Shown here: positions 14,285 through 17,139 of the stretch, piece by piece
How the letters are laid out: each line of letters starts with the position of its first letter
Position numbering within the stretch: position 1 is the stretch's first letter
DNA from: CAYLUN01 sp964386865
GTDB lineage: Bacteria; Verrucomicrobiota; Kiritimatiellia; RFP12; UBA1067
Direction of reading: 5' to 3'
Assembly: GCA_964386865.1 (NCBI GenBank)
Contig: CAYLUN010000107.1
Span: 1-17,139, forward strand
Length of the DNA: 17,139 nt
The notes under the pieces: model-generated
What the model saw: the letters and a program-made list of their open reading frames with translations, nothing else
Told to the model about the DNA's origin: nothing
Databases searched by the model: none
Made by a program: the position numbers and the translations under genes

Positions 14285-15540
14285 TTTTCCTCCAACTCTA
14301 TCCGCGGCCGGATCAACAACATCAGCAGCACCGCGACCACGACGACAACCGCGGCACACTGGAAAACGATAGTCAAGTCGCTCGTTGCGTCATTAACCGC
14401 GCCGGCCGCAAGGGTCATCAATCCGCCCACGATGCACCCCATGAAATTCATCACCCCGTAGCCGGTGGCGCGGTATCGCGGATCCACGATTTGGCACAGG
14501 ATAGGCATGATGTTGGCGTCGGCGAAGCCCTTGGCCACGCCGAAGACGATGAGGCAGCAAATGGCAAGGGCTAGCACGTGCGTAGTCGCGGAGGTGAAGA
14601 GCGCCGGCCCGGCAACCAGGAACCCGATCAGCGGCAGGTAGATCCGCGCCCGCAGATTCACGCGACTCCACCGGTCAGCCCACACTCCGCCGACGAGGAC
14701 GCCCGCGAGAGACGCGCTCTGGAGATAGAAGGTCGCCGACATGCCGGCGGCGCCCTGTCCAAGCCCGAACTGTCTGCCCATGTAGGTCGGCAGCCAGCCG
14801 TAGATCGCCCAGTTGGCGACCGAAAAGAGGCAGAAGGCGGTCAGCAGTATCCAGAAACCGGACTGGCGCGCCAGGCAGGAAAGCGCGGATGACAGCCTTA
14901 CGGCGCCGGCATCTCCCCTGCGCGGCTCAGTCGCGCCCGTGCGAGGGCCGTCACTCAAAGAAAAGGCGAGCAGAAGTCCGTAGCAAATTCCGACGGCACC
15001 TAAGGCAATGAACGTTTGGTGCCAGCCCGCCCGCTCGGCTAAGACCCCGCCCAGCCCGCCCAGCGCCGCTCCGGCGTACAGGCCGCTCATATGCAGTCCG
15101 GTGGCCAGCGAGCGCGTAGGGCCGCGATGGCAGTCCACGATGAGCGCCACAGCCGCAGGGATGTAGCAGGCCTCGCTCACACCCATCAGGGCCCGCGCGG
15201 CCAACAACTGGTGGAAGTCGCCAGCTTGTCCGGTGAGCAACGTCACCGCCGACCAGACGAACAGGCTGCCGACGATCATCCGGCTGCGCCCGTAGCGATC
15301 CGCCAAGAAACCGGCCGCCGGACTCACGAGCGCATAGACCCACAGGAAGACCGACGTCAGCAAGCCGAACTGCGCGTCGGTCATCGCGATTTCCGCCTTG
15401 ATGGAATCGCGCATGGTCGTGATCGTCAAGCGGTCGAGGTAGTTCAGGCAAGCCACCGGCCACAGCAGGGCGACGACCATCCAAGCGTGCCCGCCAGGCT
15501 GTCCGCTCTTGTTAATGACCGGGGTGGAGGGCTCGCTCAT
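14281..15540 (-). CDS. MFS transporter (first copy)
   Basis: A 419-aa inner-membrane carrier with about 12 hydrophobic segments. NYLDRLTI lies in helix 1 and motif A, GFLADRYGRSRM (77-88), follows helix 2. The hydrophilic middle loop (about 193-215, GPRTGATEPRRGDAG) is longer than in its paralogue at 10862-12106. The two share many blocks (MGVSEACYIPAA, GPTRS, YAGAALGGLGG, NIMPILCQIV, RATGYGVMNF), so they arose by duplication or were recruited from the same subfamily. The ATG at 15540 overlaps the upstream UroD-like stop as ATGA, and its own stop overlaps the aldolase start the same way. It probably imports the substrate of that aldolase; the substrate is not known. Confidence 0.87.
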   Translation of the reverse strand: MSEPSTPVINKSGQPGGHAWMVVALLWPVACLNYLDRLTITTMRDSIKAEIAMTDAQFGLLTSVFLWVYALVSPAAGFLADRYGRSRMIVGSLFVWSAVTLLTGQAGDFHQLLAARALMGVSEACYIPAAVALIVDCHRGPTRSLATGLHMSGLYAGAALGGLGGVLAERAGWHQTFIALGAVGICYGLLLAFSLSDGPRTGATEPRRGDAGAVRLSSALSCLARQSGFWILLTAFCLFSVANWAIYGWLPTYMGRQFGLGQGAAGMSATFYLQSASLAGVLVGGVWADRWSRVNLRARIYLPLIGFLVAGPALFTSATTHVLALAICCLIVFGVAKGFADANIMPILCQIVDPRYRATGYGVMNFMGCIVGGLMTLAAGAVNDATSDLTIVFQCAAVVVVVAVLLMLLIRPRIELEEK

Positions 15541-16610
15541 GGGCTAGTCCCCGCAGCGAAGACAGCTTCGGTCATAGCCAAGATATTCGCCGTCGGAACA
15601 TCCGCCTGCACCACGTGGCAAGGCGAGAGAATATACCCGCCGCCTTGGCCCAGAATCGCTACCCGCCGCCGCGTCTCCGCCCGAACCTCTTCCGGAGTGC
15701 CCTTGGGCAGCAGGTATTGCGTGCAGATACCGCCATGCAGACAGAGGAGTCCGCCGTAAGCGTCCTTCAGCGCCTGCGGCTCCATGCCCTCGGCAGCGGC
15801 CTGCAGAGGATCGAGAATGTCCGCGCCGATTTCGATCAACTCGCCGATTAGCGGACGGATCGCGCCGCACGAGTGGAACATGAATTGCACGCCGTGGCTG
15901 TGAGCCATGTCGATCAGCTTCTTCACCCGCGGCTTGATGAAGGTGCGGAACATCTCCGGACTGATGAAGAGCCCGTGCTGCATGCCCAGATCGTCCGCTG
16001 TCCGCAGGATGTCGATCCGCCCTTTGGCCGCCGTCAGCATGCGATCATAGAACGCCAAATAATAGTCGGTGAATTTATCCATCAGCCAGTGCGCCATCTC
16101 GGGTTCGGCGGCCATGTCCATAAGCAGATTGTCGGTGCGGCGCAGGAAGGTCGGGTGCTGGAACACGCTCGGGCCGCTGGCCATCACCGCGAAGTCGCGC
16201 CACGGCTCGAGCCGCGCGGCGATGTCCGAAAAGTCGAACCAGTCCGGGCTCGGCCACGGATGGCGCGCGAAATCTTCGATTGAAGCCGCGCCAGCCAGCG
16301 CGAACCCGACGAACTGCTCCTCCGGGCCGGTCGCGGTTTGAACGACCTTCTGCCTCCAGCCCCAGAGGTTCTCGCGCACGCCGTCGCCGACCTCGCTCAC
16401 GAGCGGCACCGGGCCGCGGTAGACGGGGTCGACCACGCCCCGCAAATCCACGACGTCGCACCCCAGCCGCTCCAGCAGTTCGCGGTGCGTGCGCGTGCCA
16501 AGGTCGCGGTGCAGCCGTTCCTCCACCCAGCGGTTCGGCAGAAGGTCGATGGGCACACGGTCAGTCTCGGCCAGATGGACAGCAGCTAATACACGTTCTT
16601 TTGATGTCAT
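15537..16610 (-). CDS. UroD-like methylcobamide:thiol methyltransferase family protein
   Basis: A 357-aa cytoplasmic TIM-barrel protein of the UroD superfamily, closest in pattern to MtaA/MtbA/CmuA-type methyltransferases. It has KERVLAAVHLAETDRVPID at the N-terminus, DDLGMQHGLFISPEMFRTFI (206-225), MFHSCGAI (244-251), GGICTQYLLPKGTPEEV (293-309) and GGGYILSPCHVVQADVPTAN (323-342). His246, Cys248 and Cys331 form the expected zinc site that activates a thiol acceptor. The HemE signature (MRQAGR) is missing, so heme synthesis is unlikely. Family members transfer methyl groups from corrinoid proteins, but none is encoded in the window. The ATG at 16610 lies two bases after the preceding stop with only a weak ribosome site, suggesting coupled translation. 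Confidence 0.85.
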   Translation of the reverse strand: MTSKERVLAAVHLAETDRVPIDLLPNRWVEERLHRDLGTRTHRELLERLGCDVVDLRGVVDPVYRGPVPLVSEVGDGVRENLWGWRQKVVQTATGPEEQFVGFALAGAASIEDFARHPWPSPDWFDFSDIAARLEPWRDFAVMASGPSVFQHPTFLRRTDNLLMDMAAEPEMAHWLMDKFTDYYLAFYDRMLTAAKGRIDILRTADDLGMQHGLFISPEMFRTFIKPRVKKLIDMAHSHGVQFMFHSCGAIRPLIGELIEIGADILDPLQAAAEGMEPQALKDAYGGLLCLHGGICTQYLLPKGTPEEVRAETRRRVAILGQGGGYILSPCHVVQADVPTANILAMTEAVFAAGTSP

Positions 16611-16612
16611 TA

Positions 16613-17139
16613 TTATTCAGCTCGTTTCAGATTCTTCAGCATCTGGTCGATCTCTTTCATCGTGAACCGGGTGTTGACTACCGAGTTTTTCTCGACTCCT
16701 TCATGATACTTGATGTACGTGGTGGCGACGATGGTTCCGTCGGGGAGCAGCTCCATGCCGGGATAACCGCAGTCGCCGTTGCCGTTGGGGCGGATCGCCG
16801 CGTTCGAGGTGTCGGTGCTGAAGTGGTGCAGGAGCTTGATGCGGTATTGCCCCGGCTTGCCCTGTTTGATGTCCGCATAGGTTCCGACCCACGCCACGAA
16901 ATGACCGCGCGTCGGCGAGCCCAGCGCCATGTCGCGGAAGGCAATCACCAGACGTCCGTCTGGCGCATACACGCCGATATGCCGGTCCCCGGTCAGACCC
17001 CAGGGCGTGTCCACTGGCTGAGTCCATGTCTTCCCTTCGTCCGTGCTGAAGATGATCAGGCTGCGTCCCTTGTGCGTGTTTTCGCGAAGCAGGCAGCACA
17101 GCTCGTTCCCGTCAGGCGAACGGAAAACAAAAGGTTCAC
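16613..17139 (-). CDS. Sialidase-like (Asp-box) propeller protein, C-terminal part (start outside window)
   Basis: The frame runs through the right edge; 174 residues are visible and the GTG at 17014 is internal (Val in QPVDTPWGL). The visible part aligns with the last 45% of the 388-aa paralogue: EPFVFRSPDGNELCCLLREN, Asp-box STDEGKTW, LTGDRHIGVYAPDGRLVIAF, GHFVAWVGTYADIKQGKPGQ, YRIKLLHHF and CGYPGMELLPDGTIVATTY. The Glu, two Arg and Tyr that match sialidase active-site positions are kept. The N-terminal motif, signal peptide and any extra domain lie outside the window. It is the most upstream visible gene of the operon, two bases before the methyltransferase-like gene. Confidence 0.83.
   Translation of the reverse strand, partial: EPFVFRSPDGNELCCLLRENTHKGRSLIIFSTDEGKTWTQPVDTPWGLTGDRHIGVYAPDGRLVIAFRDMALGSPTRGHFVAWVGTYADIKQGKPGQYRIKLLHHFSTDTSNAAIRPNGNGDCGYPGMELLPDGTIVATTYIKYHEGVEKNSVVNTRFTMKEIDQMLKNLKRAE

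Noticed and set aside
15537..16610. Heme biosynthesis gene hemE
   Set aside because: The N-terminal MRQAGR-type signature is missing and the zinc ligands of the methyltransferase branch are present; no other heme genes are nearby.
1..17139. tRNA or rRNA genes, CRISPR array, insertion sequence, riboswitch
   Set aside because: None was recognised: no regularly spaced direct repeats, no transposase-like protein, no tRNA-like fold noticed, and gaps are too short or only hold the hairpins listed.

Overview
The window is a GC-rich stretch of bacterial chromosome with eleven genes packed on the minus strand. At the left edge the 3' end of a plus-strand histidyl-tRNA synthetase gene (hisS) converges on them. 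Multi-domain secreted sugar enzymes, DUF1080, UroD-like methyltransferase paralogues, MFS carriers and interspersed palindromic elements together suggest the Planctomycetota-Verrucomicrobiota-Kiritimatiellota-Lentisphaerota (PVC) group. That placement is inference from gene content; no marker gene proves it.

Layout in minus-strand transcription order, right to left: (1) a sialidase-like beta-propeller protein cut by the window edge, (2) a UroD/methylcobamide methyltransferase-like protein, (3) an MFS carrier, (4) a DapA/NanA-family aldolase, (5) a second, divergent UroD-like protein, (6) a second MFS carrier, (7) a LamG-sialidase-like lipoprotein, (8) a 922-aa secreted fusion of a probable alpha-helical toroid and a probable beta-propeller, (9) a secreted sialidase-like protein, (10) a secreted DUF1080 protein, (11) a GH78 alpha-L-rhamnosidase lipoprotein, and (12) the housekeeping TatD hydrolase. 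Genes 2-3, 3-4, 4-5 and 6-7 join by 4-base ATGA/GTGA stop-start overlaps, so 1-7 look like one operon, with a 52-base gap between 5 and 6. Genes 8-11 follow in the same direction with longer gaps holding GC-rich hairpins, a REP-like pair and promoter-like sites.

Working model (inference): cell-surface and exported hydrolases (three sialidase-like proteins, the fusion, DUF1080 and the rhamnosidase) release unusual sugars from a complex glycan. The two MFS carriers import them. The DapA-type aldolase cleaves a 2-keto-3-deoxy acid or nonulosonic acid, and the UroD-like proteins may remove methyl groups, for example from O-methylated sugars. The sialidase-like proteins keep the Asp-boxes and several active-site positions but have a different, strongly conserved N-terminal motif where sialidases carry Arg-Ile-Pro. 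The true substrate is therefore open, and this is the most likely place for undescribed biochemistry. No SusC/D pair, sulfatase, regulator, corrinoid protein, tRNA, rRNA, transposase or CRISPR array was seen.
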